DNA of 64,000 nt from Heterostelium multicystogenum (Eukaryota > Evosea > Eumycetozoa > Acytosteliales > Acytosteliaceae): NCBI GenBank assembly GCA_003667245.1, contig RCNN01000125.1, forward strand, positions 1 through 64,000, in the 5' to 3' direction. Positions 11,524 through 23,102 of this stretch are shown piece by piece. The translations under genes and the position numbers were made by a program. The notes beneath the pieces are model-generated. The model had not been told where the DNA came from, made no database searches, and saw only the letters and a program-made list of their open reading frames with translations. The first letter of the stretch is position 1; each line of letters starts with the position of its first letter.

Positions 11524-12418
11524 TTAAATACACATGTAGTCCTGTGATTGACCTGTTGAGCCTCCAAACTTGAAAACAGGATATTGAACGTTGTTGTGAA
11601 AATGTAAAGTTGGCGTGAAGTGTTGGGTCGCTGTTGGTTGTAAAAATATTTCTGTAGCTCTGCATTGGTGTAGTTGCAGCTGGTAATGATAAAGTAGGAT
11701 CCACTCTTGAGAATCTTTGGAAACGGTTGTTTTTGTAGTCGAACTTTGCTTGGTCTCTTTCCTCGCTCAGGGCCATTGCATCGAAGGTTCCTTTGTCTAC
11801 GACAACTTCATAGGCATTCTCTTTCATGTTTGAATTTCTGATGTCATCGACCTGCAGGTATTCGTGAATTGCAAGCAAGTAGGAGTAAGTATAATGGTAA
11901 TATTTCAAAGCAACAAATGCAACAATTTCAACAGGCTAGAGATAACTCCATTCCGTCCATTCCGTTTAGAACACTTACAAAGTAATTGATTTCGATTGAC
12001 TCTGCAGCAGCAATTTGTTTCGATAGTTTCGATTGCTTTGGCCGAGTAGTCGGATCCATGTAGATTTGTGAAGCCAAGGTTCGAGAGCTCGATCAAAGTA
12101 ATAGCCATTGCCGCATCCAATGTCCAAGAATAGCGGCATCTTTTTGCAATGTCCTGTATGTTGGCGATATCTTTGCACATCTTCTTTAAGCAAGTTTCAC
12201 CAAACCATATTTCACCAACATCACCCGTTTCATTGAAGCAATCAATCTCTCTGTCATAGCAGTCATCCCAACTGTAAAAGTAACAAAAATGCAACAACCA
12301 TGTTAATACACATACATCCTAGTGAGATAGAAAGATCCCAACATACTGTTCTTTAGTAACCGAGTTTGCTGCTTTGAACCTCGACCAATTGTAGATCTTC
12401 AACGCTATTATCACTCAT
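11524..12418 (-). CDS. eEF1A lysine methyltransferase (Efm4/METTL10 type)
   Basis: This is an S-adenosylmethionine-dependent methyltransferase predicted to modify a lysine of elongation factor 1A. The start at 12418 reads MSDNSVEDLQLVEVQSSK; intron 1 is 12272-12356 and intron 2 is 11852-11978, both GT-AG. Family motifs are clear: HWDDCYDREIDCF, GDVGEIWFGE, motif I FLDIGCGNG, LGFTNLHGSDYS, then VVVDKGTFDAMAL and the C-terminal YPVFKFGGSTGQSQDY. The restored stop is at 11524. Motif I is reached only by correcting a lost A in an A-run and an extra base after GNG. Another frame change follows near RFPKILKSGSYFIITSCNY. Conservation across these breaks argues that they are errors rather than decay. 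Its 5' end lies about 860 bases from the divergent RdRP gene. Confidence 0.85.
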
Positions 12419-13279
12419 CCCTTTCCTTTCTGATTATCTTTGATAATTAATTGATTGATTGATTGACTGACTTTGTTGATGACGAACTAAATTTAGACAA
12501 GTTCATAGTATTAAAAAACGAAAAACCAAAAAGGTAATCCAGCAACCTCCAAAGGGATATAATGTCAGGTTATGACAACTGTAAGTGGCAAAAGAGTTTA
12601 ATTCATTCCTAAAATTGCCTATATGGAGAGACTTTAAATATTCTGTGTGAATCCTGTTGTATATGGAGTGAATGATTACTATTTTTAATATCAATATATT
12701 TAATTCCAAAAAAAGGGAGATTGTTTAAAGTTAATTTAATACACTTCAATATTTGAAGAAGCCTCACACACCAGCCACGGTGGCAAGCATGAAGCAATCA
12801 TGAAACCAATCAATCATTTCCAAATCTCATTAAGGGGCTTTGTGGCAGTGTGGTGATTTAATTTATTACAAGATGAAAACAAGTTAGGTCATTTATTTGA
12901 TATTGTTTCGAAAAATTTAATTTGAGTAAAGACCATTACAGACACCCCCACTGACTCTGAGTCTGATTGTTTATTTGATTGTTTGGCTGATTGATTGATT
13001 GATTGTTTGTTTGATTGATTGATTAATTGATAGACAGATTTAGTTAACATAAATGACAATATTATATTATAATATTATATTATTTTTAATTGTGAAACTA
13101 CAAAGAACAAAACAATGCAAAATAGAGAGATGAGAACATAAACATCACTCATTTCATTTATATTCATACATTATAAATATTTAAAATAAACATATAGTAA
13201 TATTACATAGATATATAGATAGATATAGATAGATAGACAGATACAAAACAATCAGAAAAACAACAACGAAAAATAAAAT
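12419..13279. other. Divergent intergenic region with TGAT microsatellites
   Basis: This separates the start codons of the methyltransferase (-) and the RdRP fusion gene (+), so it should hold both promoters. TGAT/GATT repeats occur near 12445-12470 and 12985-13032, and GATA runs near 13205-13240. I see no ORF and no clear regulatory element. Confidence 0.5.
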
Positions 13280-16200
13280 ATGGGTTCGTGTCAGTATTGG
13301 TCATATTGTAAGAGGTGTAAAACAAAATTCATTCCGACCAACCAACTCTGTATATACAAGGAAATCAATGGTGGCTTTCATCTGGTGTTGAGGTCAAGCG
13401 CACTCAATCCACCTGAAAGTGCTACTTCGTCATCTGCTGCAACAGCCACCCCAATCGAAGACAATGCATGTCTGAAACAACAAGAGCAACAACAACAACA
13501 ACAAGAGAAACAGCAAGACATAGAACAAGATCAAGACCAAGAAGTCAGTAGCTTAGTCAAGTTGATATCGGTTTCAAGAGATAATGTGAATCAAGATAAC
13601 AGATGTGTATTTTACATTGTGGAAAACATCAAAGCAAATGCTTTCTCGCCGTACAAGATACTGCATAGAGCCTGTCAATATGAGATTGGCAGCGTCGTGC
13701 GCAAGTTCAACAATCGTCTCATGTTTTGTGTGAACAGTGACTCAATTTCGCTGAGTCAGAACTATCTGGTGGAATCAAAAGTAGCAGTCTCGAATGCAAA
13801 GGGACAGCCAACTCCTCCAACAAAAAGTGGAAGTCATTCCCCGATAGCTACTTCAATGAAATCAACATTGAGATTATCGATCAGGTCTCCATCTATCAGG
13901 AGAATGTTGTAACGATGTCTACTGAAGGCGCTGCAACCGACCCTGGAAATGGTGGTGGCGACGGTGAAGCAGTCGCCAACAAGGTGAAGAAACCAGAGTT
14001 GACGTATTTAGCAACACAGTTTCCAGAGACAATTTCATTCCCATTGATGTCGCTGTTCAACATTCAAGAACTATATAACTTTCAAATTGAAACACTTCAG
14101 CGTGCAATCATGAGAAATACCATCTTAGTTGTCCCAACAGGTATGCTAGATGTTTAGAGGTCATAGTTGTCCAGCGCCAGACGTTACTAACCGTTCTCAT
14201 TACTATAGGATATGGAAAGACGATAGTGTCCATTTTGTTGATGAAGCAACTACACCATTTGAATGGAAAGTATGTCGATGAAACGACTGCCAAAAGAATG
14301 ATATTGTTTTTGGGGGATCGAATCCCGCTTGTTCGACAACAGAGATCGGCTATTGAGTATCATATGGGTTTGGAATACAAGGTTGCAATCATCCACAGCG
14401 GTGAGAGGTCAGACTTCCATATCACCAACAGCTTGCGCCCAGACATTCTTGTGTGCACATCGGACTGCATCATGAACTTGCTCGGCGGAAGATTGCTGAA
14501 GCCAGAGGATTTCTACTTGGTGATATTCGACGAGGCACACCACTGCACGGGATCACATTCGTACTCGCGTTTGGCCAAGCTTTTCAACTCAATCCAGGAT
14601 GAGAAACTCAAGCCAAGAATATTCGGAATGACAGCGTCGCCCACCACTGGAACCCGTTCCAACCTCGCAGACTCGATGGTTGGACTGGAGAAGGAAATGG
14701 GCGCGACACTCTATGTGCCACCCTCCATCAATCTGATCTCAAACAGCCAGACAGACTCCACCCAAATGCTGACGGTCGAGTATGAGCTTGGCTATTCGTC
14801 TTGCCTTGTGATCGAGGCAATCGAAAAATGGATCACAAAAATCATCGAGTGCTTCATGAAGGATTTGGACAACTATGCAAATCCGTTGAAATATGCACGT
14901 ATGTATAAAGGTGCTTTTGTTTACCACTGTCGTCTACTGGAGCGCTACTGCTTCGAAAAGAAACTAGGCGCCGACAAGATATCATATCATCCATATCATC
15001 TGACTCAGCTTTTGGATCTTATCTCACTCATTGAGCTTGAGGGACTCGAGAAACTCGAACAATATTTGGTCAACAAGATAGATGAGCAGGAGCATGATTT
15101 GTTCAAAAAAAACTCTGGAAAATATCAGTCAGGAACTGGTGAATGTTTCTCAAGCCAAACTTAATACATATAGCACAAAAGAAATCAAAACCAAGCTTAA
15201 GCTGCTTGAGGAAATTATCGAGAAAAACTTGGACGACATGACTAAATGCCATCGTTTTTGTACAAACCAAGACAACTGCACTGACTGTGCTGCGTGCAAT
15301 CAAGAAGAAGCACTACAACAAGGATCTCCATGCAAAGAAATTAATAGGTCATTTTTTATCCGATGGTGGAATGGACCTGATAAAACAACAGGAAATTATT
15401 CAGAAGTTCAAAGACAATGAATGCCGTCTACTGGTCGCCACCTCGGTGTTAGAGGAAGGAATAGATATCCCTCCTGTAACCTGGTTGTTTGCTTTGACGA
15501 TGACCTTCAGCTGCGATCGATGATTCAGCGTCGTGGACGAGCACGTTCAGAAAACAGCAAGTTTTACATTTTCAAGCAGTACAGCGACCCAAATCGACTG
15601 AAACAATTGACAGCTCGTGAGAACACTATGCAGAAAACCATTGTTGGTCTGAACATCAACAACAAAAAGAAAATTGACAAGGACCTTGACTCCCAAGATA
15701 TTCTTCAGAAATACAAAGAATACACCAAAGAAAATGCAACTTCACTCAATGGAACTTTGGTGGACTCGACCAGTGTCAATAGTCTGGTCTTTATTTTCTA
15801 CTACCTTAATCCAGACGTAGATTATCAGGAGCTATTCACATCTAAAGGCTTCAAAATCAAACAGTATCAACCAATTAAGGGTTCAAAGTATCTCACAATG
15901 AAGTTATTGGTATCGATTGAGACACTGACGACTGTCACGACCATTTTGCCGCTCGTCAAGAATATCTTGGGTTCACAACGCTATATTATCGACATCAATT
16001 ACAAGAAGCAAACACCACAAAAGAAAATCAAAAAGACAAAGAATCAAAATCAAAATCAAACTCAAGATCAGAAGGGCTCTCTTCGTGGTGTTCAAATCAA
16101 GCTACAAGGTGGAAACTTTATCGACCAAGTTCAATTCTCTTTGGCATGGGAGTACACTGTTACTCTCAATGTCAAAAATGGACATATCTCATTTCGCCAC

Positions 16201-19200
16201 ACGATACCGAATACCAATCAATTCATTGAAGTCTTTTCCTTGCAGGCTGATCTATTCCATCGAGTTTTCTATGATATCGAGACAGGCCATCACTATCTCC
16301 TACTGAACCGGCCCTCCAGAATACTGGTCATTGATAAGGGCAATGTTGTTGAGCGTTGTGGTCAGCTTCCTTACACCAAAAGAACAACACCAACAATGGT
16401 TTACAGATTCACACTCAATGCACCCCACACCATTCTCTCTGAAATACTTGACATGCCTCTAGTTTACTGCTCATTCTCCACTACCACACTTCCCATTGAG
16501 ACGTTCAAAGCAGATCCAAAGCCAGTCCGTCCATATCCAAAATCCATCGTTTATTTGCTCTCTGTACTAGAAACGTAAGTGTCCCTATTTCGAACAAGCT
16601 CATTCATAACCAACTAACAAACGTTGATTATCCATCATATTAGTAATCATAAATTTGGCAACTTTATAATACCCAAAGAATTTTACGATGATTTGAATCA
16701 TTTGCTTGAGAGCAATTTACTTAGTCGCGCTGAATATCTGATCTACTGTGCCCTGGAATCGGGTCCATTTAGTTTTCCCTCCGTAAATAATATTTCTACC
16801 CGAGAAACATCCACTCAGTCGCAAAATGAAAACTGTTGCTGGATGAAGAAGGCTTATGTTACTCCGACTCGTATAATATTCCGTCGTCCTGTTATTGTAC
16901 AGTCAAATCGTGCCATTCGTATGTTTGGTGCAGATCGTTTTCTTATGGTACATATTTCAGAGGAGGACTTGACTTACTCCATTGACTATCAACCGCTGAT
17001 CACCGACTTGATGCTCAATAAACTTATTAGTGGAATAACAGTGAATGGATATGGTCAATTCCATTTTCTCGGCTACAGTAACTCCCAAATGAGAAAGAAT
17101 ACATGCTGGTTCTACTGTGCAGACAAAATAGAAGGAATTGCCGACTCACCCACACTTGACGTCGTCAAAGAGATTCTCGTTGGAGATACCTCCATATATT
17201 CAGAGCCAAAACAGTATCTTCGAGCACTCTCTTTGGTGTTCCCTTCGACTATTCCAACATTGATATTTGAACAGGAGGAGATTTTCGAGATTCCAGACAT
17301 CATCAGTCCAACCGGACAAATCTTCTCAGAAGGTATTGGCTATATTGGAAAAAGAGTAGCCCAAAAGTTGATTATCGATTTTAAATTCCCACAGACAACA
17401 TGCGCTTTCCAGATAAGAATTGCAGGATTCAAAGGTGTAGTAACTATCCATCCAACAATTGAGGATGGTATCTATTTGCGTCCTAGTATGAAAAAGTTTC
17501 AGGCTAATCTAATTCACAAGCACAATCGTACACTAGAGATAATCAGTGTCAACGGTGACAACCCTTGCCATCTCAATCGTCAAATTATCAATCTACTTTC
17601 TGGACTGGGTGTTCCAGACCAATATTTCCTCAAACTACAAAGAAAGGCACTGATGGATCTTGCTGATGCACTTCACAATCCAACCGAAACAATTCAAAAC
17701 TCTGAATTCTTGCCTTGGCTTCGCTACATCGAAAAAGACGATCTCAAGTCAGATCCAATGGTGCGATCCATTGTACATTTAATATATCAGAAAAGCATAG
17801 AAGAGTACAGTGATAGATGTTTCATTCCGATTGAAAATGGAAAAAACAATAATTGGAGTTCTGGACGAAACAGGATTGCTTCAAGAAGGACAGGTCTACA
17901 TCAAAATTCTTGATACCAAGTCCGGTCAGTCAAAAGTGATTCTAGGCAATGTGGCAGTATGCAAGAATCCATGTCTACATCCCGGAGATGTGCGTCTTCT
18001 CCAAGGTGTTGACATCGAGCTACTGAGCCATTTACAGAATGTAGTTGTATTTTCATCGCGTGGAAATACTCCTGACTTTAAAAAATGTAGTGGAAGTGAT
18101 TTGGATGGTGACAGATATTTTGTTTGCTACGACCCTGAGATCACATCAAAGATCAACCAATATAAAGACTATCATTATGAGGATCCCAAGTCAGTCACTA
18201 AGGCCATTCCCATCAATCAGAAGACTATTTTAACTCAATATTTGGTATCGATCGACAAAGGAACACTTGGAAAGATTGCATTGGCCCATTTGGCCATATG
18301 TGACCGTCTCTCTCCACTTGATCCACTTGCGATTGAACTATCAATTCAGCACTCGATTGAAGTCGATTCACCAAAGACAGGTGTTCATGGTAAAGTACCA
18401 AACTTAGCAAAGAATATTATTGGTGATTTTGAGAACTTCCCTATGTTCATGGAAAAGTCTTTGCCAAACAAGAAGTACTGGAATAGTCGTAAGATTCTTG
18501 GCTTGATGTATGACCAATGCAAACAGATGAACTCAGTCACTGGCGTTATCGAAAAAAATTACGATGCCAATCGACTGGTAGATGGATATCAGCAATATTT
18601 GGAAGCAGCAAACAAGACCTATCTGCAGTATCAACATCAAATTCACTTACTGCTCAGTCGTTTCGGAATTGAAACAGAGCAAGAAATCGTTGTTCAATAC
18701 ATTGAACACTGTCAGGATTCGCACAATACCAGCAAGCCAATGATTAAAGAGGCATTCCAAAACTACACCACAATTCAGCGTGAGTTCCAGATTGATTTCC
18801 TTGCTGAGTTTAGTCCTGACCCCAGGGAAAAGAGAGAGCTGATCAATCGTAAGGTTTCAGCTTACTATCACTGCGCCTACAAAGAACAAAAGCATCCACT
18901 CTACAGCTTCTATTGGATTGTCAAGCAATTCTTTACAAAGGATCTTCAAACAAACTCAGTGGTTCCAATGGACCATTCGAAACCCAACATCGATGTTTTG
19001 AAATATCTAAGCGTAAACTCTCTGGAGATGTTCAACATCTACTCCAACAGCCTTCAGCTCGTCAAATCGATTGAAAATATTCTAAAGTCTCATCATAAAG
19101 GCTTCAAAGAGTGCAATATTGGAATCTATGGATCACAGTCAATGTTCATCTTCAATGCATTTTCCGATATTGATTTATATCTTGATATTCCCGAAACCTC

Positions 19201-22200
19201 GGAACTGAGCACATCCAGCAACCTATCAATCTACAAGATAATTGAATCTATTTTCACGAATAAGGATATTGACATCAAGAATATAGAAATTGTTGATGCT
19301 GTTTTCCCTATTATTAGATTCCGTATGCTTCACACCAACTGCGATCTTTCTCTCAGTAACAATGGTTTCAAGAAGACCAAGTTGATTTGTGAATACTTTA
19401 GAAACAATCCATTTTTACTCCCATTTGCCTATGCTATCATTCAGTGGGGCAGGGAGAGTGGACTGCTAACAGGAACGACCGATAAAGTTAACTTGGAAAA
19501 TCCCAATGGAGAGAAGATGAGACCACTAAAAACATGGTCTTTACTCTGGATGGTCATTCATTACTGTCTACAGCAGCAAATCATTCAAAAGATTGAATTT
19601 GATGAAGAGTCATTCAAGACTATTCAGACTAAAAACTATCCTTTAGAATGGTGGGTGGATGTCTATCAAGCATCGCAGGTTGTCGATAAGAACACAGAGC
19701 ATTTGAGCGACTATCTACGAAGCTTCTTTAAGTTCTATATTGATTTCTTCAGTGACAGCATTTACACCGGCACAAAGAAACTCATCGTTTGTCCCCTGGA
19801 TATCGAGGCCGCACCCAGTTTAGTTATTTCACCTGAATCATCATACTTGCTTGAATGCTTCCAGGTTGCATATCATACTCTCTCTGCTAGTCGTAATATT
19901 TCATCTTTTATTGTTCATTCTCTTAACCACAACGTAAAGTACATCAACTTGGATGGCAGAATCTCCAAGATAATCCGAGGAAATGAAGAATACTTTGAGA
20001 GCAAGATTAGCGTGAAAACAGGAACCAACCTTGTACTGCAAAAGATGAATGGAAAACGTTACCAAATCAAAGTGTATGGCGACCCTTATGCGATTCAATC
20101 TGCAGTCCAAGAGATATCCAATCTCGCCCAAGAGGTTTCTCGGCTTCCCCTAAGAACACAAATCAATTTAGTTAGTGGAGGTGGAACTGTTTTGCTTATG
20201 CAAGGCTCAACCGACCAATATGAAACACTGAGCTTCGTTGACTTCAAACTTCAAGATGTTCAAGTAAATATCTACCATTTCTTCAAGCGTCCATTCCGTC
20301 CAGTGCTTGTTCGTCAACCCAGCAACAAGGCGAAACAAAACAATGAAGAATCCTATCTCGAATTTGGCTCCTCAATGTATAGGCAAATGGAAAGGATCTA
20401 CAAGTACTACAAGCCTGAAGAACATGGTGAGATAAGTGCTCATCTCAGATTAGGCTCTATCTACATCTTCAACGTCCCATACACAGGCTATCAAAAGAGT
20501 ATTGCAGAAACTCGTAAATCACTCGCTTCTTCCGCCAAAAAAGCTCTTTCCCTCAATGAGCATGCAACTCCACTTCCCACAAAAGTCAAAAAGCCCAATA
20601 AACCAAAAAAACGCATGGTCACAAACAAGATGAGCTCGTTCACTTCCGTTGATCAGCTAGAGCTTCCACCCATTCAAGAGTCGGATACATCCAATCAACC
20701 CCAAACAAAGACGTCCGAACCGATAACACCAACAATACCAATGAACAATCTCAAAGTTCACTCTGAAATACCTCCTATTCAACTAGAACCAACTGGTGAG
20801 ACAACAAATCATGTCAAACGCAAACCAAATGGCATCGAAAAATCCAACCTACCTGGAACTGTCTCGGTCACAATTGCCAATTCAGCAATCTCTGATGAGA
20901 AATCATATATTAAGAAAGCAAAACTTGATTCAAACAGTAGCACAAAAGCCAGTTCACCATCAAATTACAAAAATTGTAATATTAAACAGGAATATAAACA
21001 GCCACCAACTACCTCATCTATAATTGTACCTCCACCTCGATTCGTGAGGAAATCAAACCCTCCAAACACCACCAAACCAGGAGTTCCAAATTCCAAACCT
21101 GAAGTTTCTGAACCACCTCCCCCTCCTCCACCAACTACACCATACCCATATGCTACAAATGATAATGAACCACCTCCACCTCCTCCACCAACAACCCCAT
21201 ACCCATACTCTATAAAAAGTGAGAATGAACCACCTCCTCCTCCTCCACCAACTCCTACCAACCGAGTGGTAACAATAGTCCCTCCACCGCAATATATTCC
21301 ATCCAAAAAATATTACCCAACCAACCAATATTATTACTCACACTACAACTCACCTAAGAACAAACAAACAAAACTTAAAATACCCAAGCCCAAACCCAAA
21401 CCAAAAGCAAAAGCAAAACCAAACCAAACAGCACCTACACTACCACCGTCATTCATATCGAAATCAGACACACCTGAAGAACCATCTAGTCCAACTACAG
21501 ATGAAACAATTGAAATTGGTGGAAGTAAAGTGAAATCAATGAAGCTAAAGATGGATTTTGGTAAAGACCTAAAGTTCCAAACCGCCAAAAATCCGAAATC
21601 TGCTTTCGTTGTCTATATCAGGGATTATGATGAAGCTCTCAAGAAGCTCCAATCTCTTGGATGGACTCTAATAGACATACCAATGAATGATCCATCAACT
21701 ACACTTCCAATCGAAGAATGCTCAGAGTTCTACTCGATTTCATTCCACCACTTTACCAAAAAACTGGAAATGAAAGTTTGGGCAGACTCCAATCTCAATT
21801 CCTGCAAGGTAGGCAACACAAATCTCAACTGGTTGACATGTGACTACAGGACAACCCAAGAAAATCTTGATGTTCGATACTCGATCCAATCAAAGAAAGT
21901 CTACAGCCAGTCCACCGAGGAATACAAGGCTCATATGAGCAAACCAATCATTCAATTCAACACCAAAGAACTCTGGCAATGGCGAACAGACCGATGACCA
22001 ACAAGAAGACGACCTCGACGAAAAGAAATTCATCGTTGCACCGGAATACAGAGACTCTGTCTTTTTGATACGACATCACACCGATATAAAGCGATTGAAA
22101 GTGCCTACCTATCACCCAATGCACGAATACAACCTGCGCGCCACCCTCAGAAAGACCAAAGAGTATACCAACGAGGGCACACACTACAACACCAAAACAG

Positions 22201-22468
22201 AATTGGAATTAGAAATGAACATACCAAAAGCTGAACACATTCACAAATTCATTATGCAATATTGGTAAGTATATTATTCACTTAGTGAATCTCTCATGCA
22301 TGCACTGCACCAAGCCAGTCAGGTGGCTGCCAGATGTAAATCTATATCTGGATGCGAGGTTGATATGAATCTTTTCAGATCCAATTAGTATACTAATTTA
22401 TTATTGTGTAACCAATCATCTATAGGCTTTTAGGTCAGATGCTACTTCATACTTTTAATAGTCAATAA
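13280..22468 (+). CDS. Dicer-type helicase / RNA-dependent RNA polymerase / Cid1-like nucleotidyltransferase fusion
   Basis: A predicted RNA-silencing enzyme of about 2,960 residues. Introns are 14141-14208, 16575-16643 and 22265-22425. The N-terminus has a Cys cluster (YCKRCKTKF) and a polyQ tract. Helicase motifs are PTG-YGKT across intron 1, DEAHH (14529), GMTASP and QRRGRARS (about 15525), as in Dicer. The QDE1/Rdp1-type RdRP follows: RCFIPIEN, GVLDETGLLQEGQVYIK, CKNPCLHPGDVR, and catalytic SGSDLDGDRYF (DLDGD at 18098-18112). A TUTase/Cid1 domain comes next: GIYGSQS (19121), SDID (19163-19174), third Asp in NCDLSLSN (19343), and KTWSLLWMVIHYC. Then a KH-like segment (about 19990-20130), a polyproline region (21100-21270) and a conserved-looking C-terminus ending at 22468. 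D. discoideum RrpA/RrpB also join a Dicer-type helicase to an RdRP; the nucleotidyltransferase is the surprise. Six or more one-base indels occur, including near 13805, 15101, 15250, 15475, 17842 and 21965-21995. Confidence 0.9.
21108..21262 (+). repeat. Three polyproline-TTPYPY repeats
   Basis: Three imperfect units of roughly 60 bases, encoding EPPPPPPPTTPYPY with variable linkers, lie in the linker between the KH-like segment and the C-terminal region of the RdRP fusion protein. They are likely disordered and could bind SH3, WW or EVH1-type modules. Confidence 0.8.
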
Positions 22469-23102
22469 TAACAATGCGATGATGATACTGATGTTAATTA
22501 ATTGTAGTATCTTTAATAAATGTAAATGACTACCATGTAACAATGGCACAGAACCCCAACTCTCACCCATCACCACAGATGGTGAGAGGATTGCGACAAA
22601 AAATGAACATCTCTTCAGCTCATCACGTGGACCAATAAATAAATAATAAATGGTAGTGGTCAATTAGCATTTATTATTATTCTTGTTGTTGAAAACTCAC
22701 TTTGTGTTAAGCTGTTACTGCTTAATTTGCTTGAAAAGATATATAATTTAATATTAAATTCTCCCCCCTCTCTTTGCCATGCTTATCATACATTTCTATT
22801 CGAATCTTTTTTTAACACACTTCAATCCAATCACGATCAGTGTATGAATAGACTTATATATTTGAGTAATTAAGAATAAATAGAAATTAAATTTACTAAT
22901 AAATGATGAATTTAATATAATTGTATGTTAACTTTGTATTTCAATACTTTTAAAATTATTATTTCATTCCATTCCATTCCATTTTTAGATCTAATTGTTT
23001 AAAGTTAAACAAATACTAAATTGATCAAGTTGTTGTTTTTTAGATTTATAGAAAATTAAATATTTATAGTTTTATCTAAAGTTAACATTTTGGTTTGAAA
23101 AA
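22469..23102. other. Intergenic region, nothing supported
   Basis: AT-rich spacer between the RdRP fusion gene and the right DUF2431 fusion copy, both on the plus strand. It contains a short ATTCC repeat at 22966-22985. No ORF was recognised. Confidence 0.5.

Noticed and set aside
15082..15523. Programmed frameshifting as the explanation of helicase-domain breaks in the RdRP gene
   Set aside because: The breaks are at an eight-A run, a CC pair and a lost T, go in both directions, and have no stop-adjacent slippery pattern. Sequencing indels explain them more simply.
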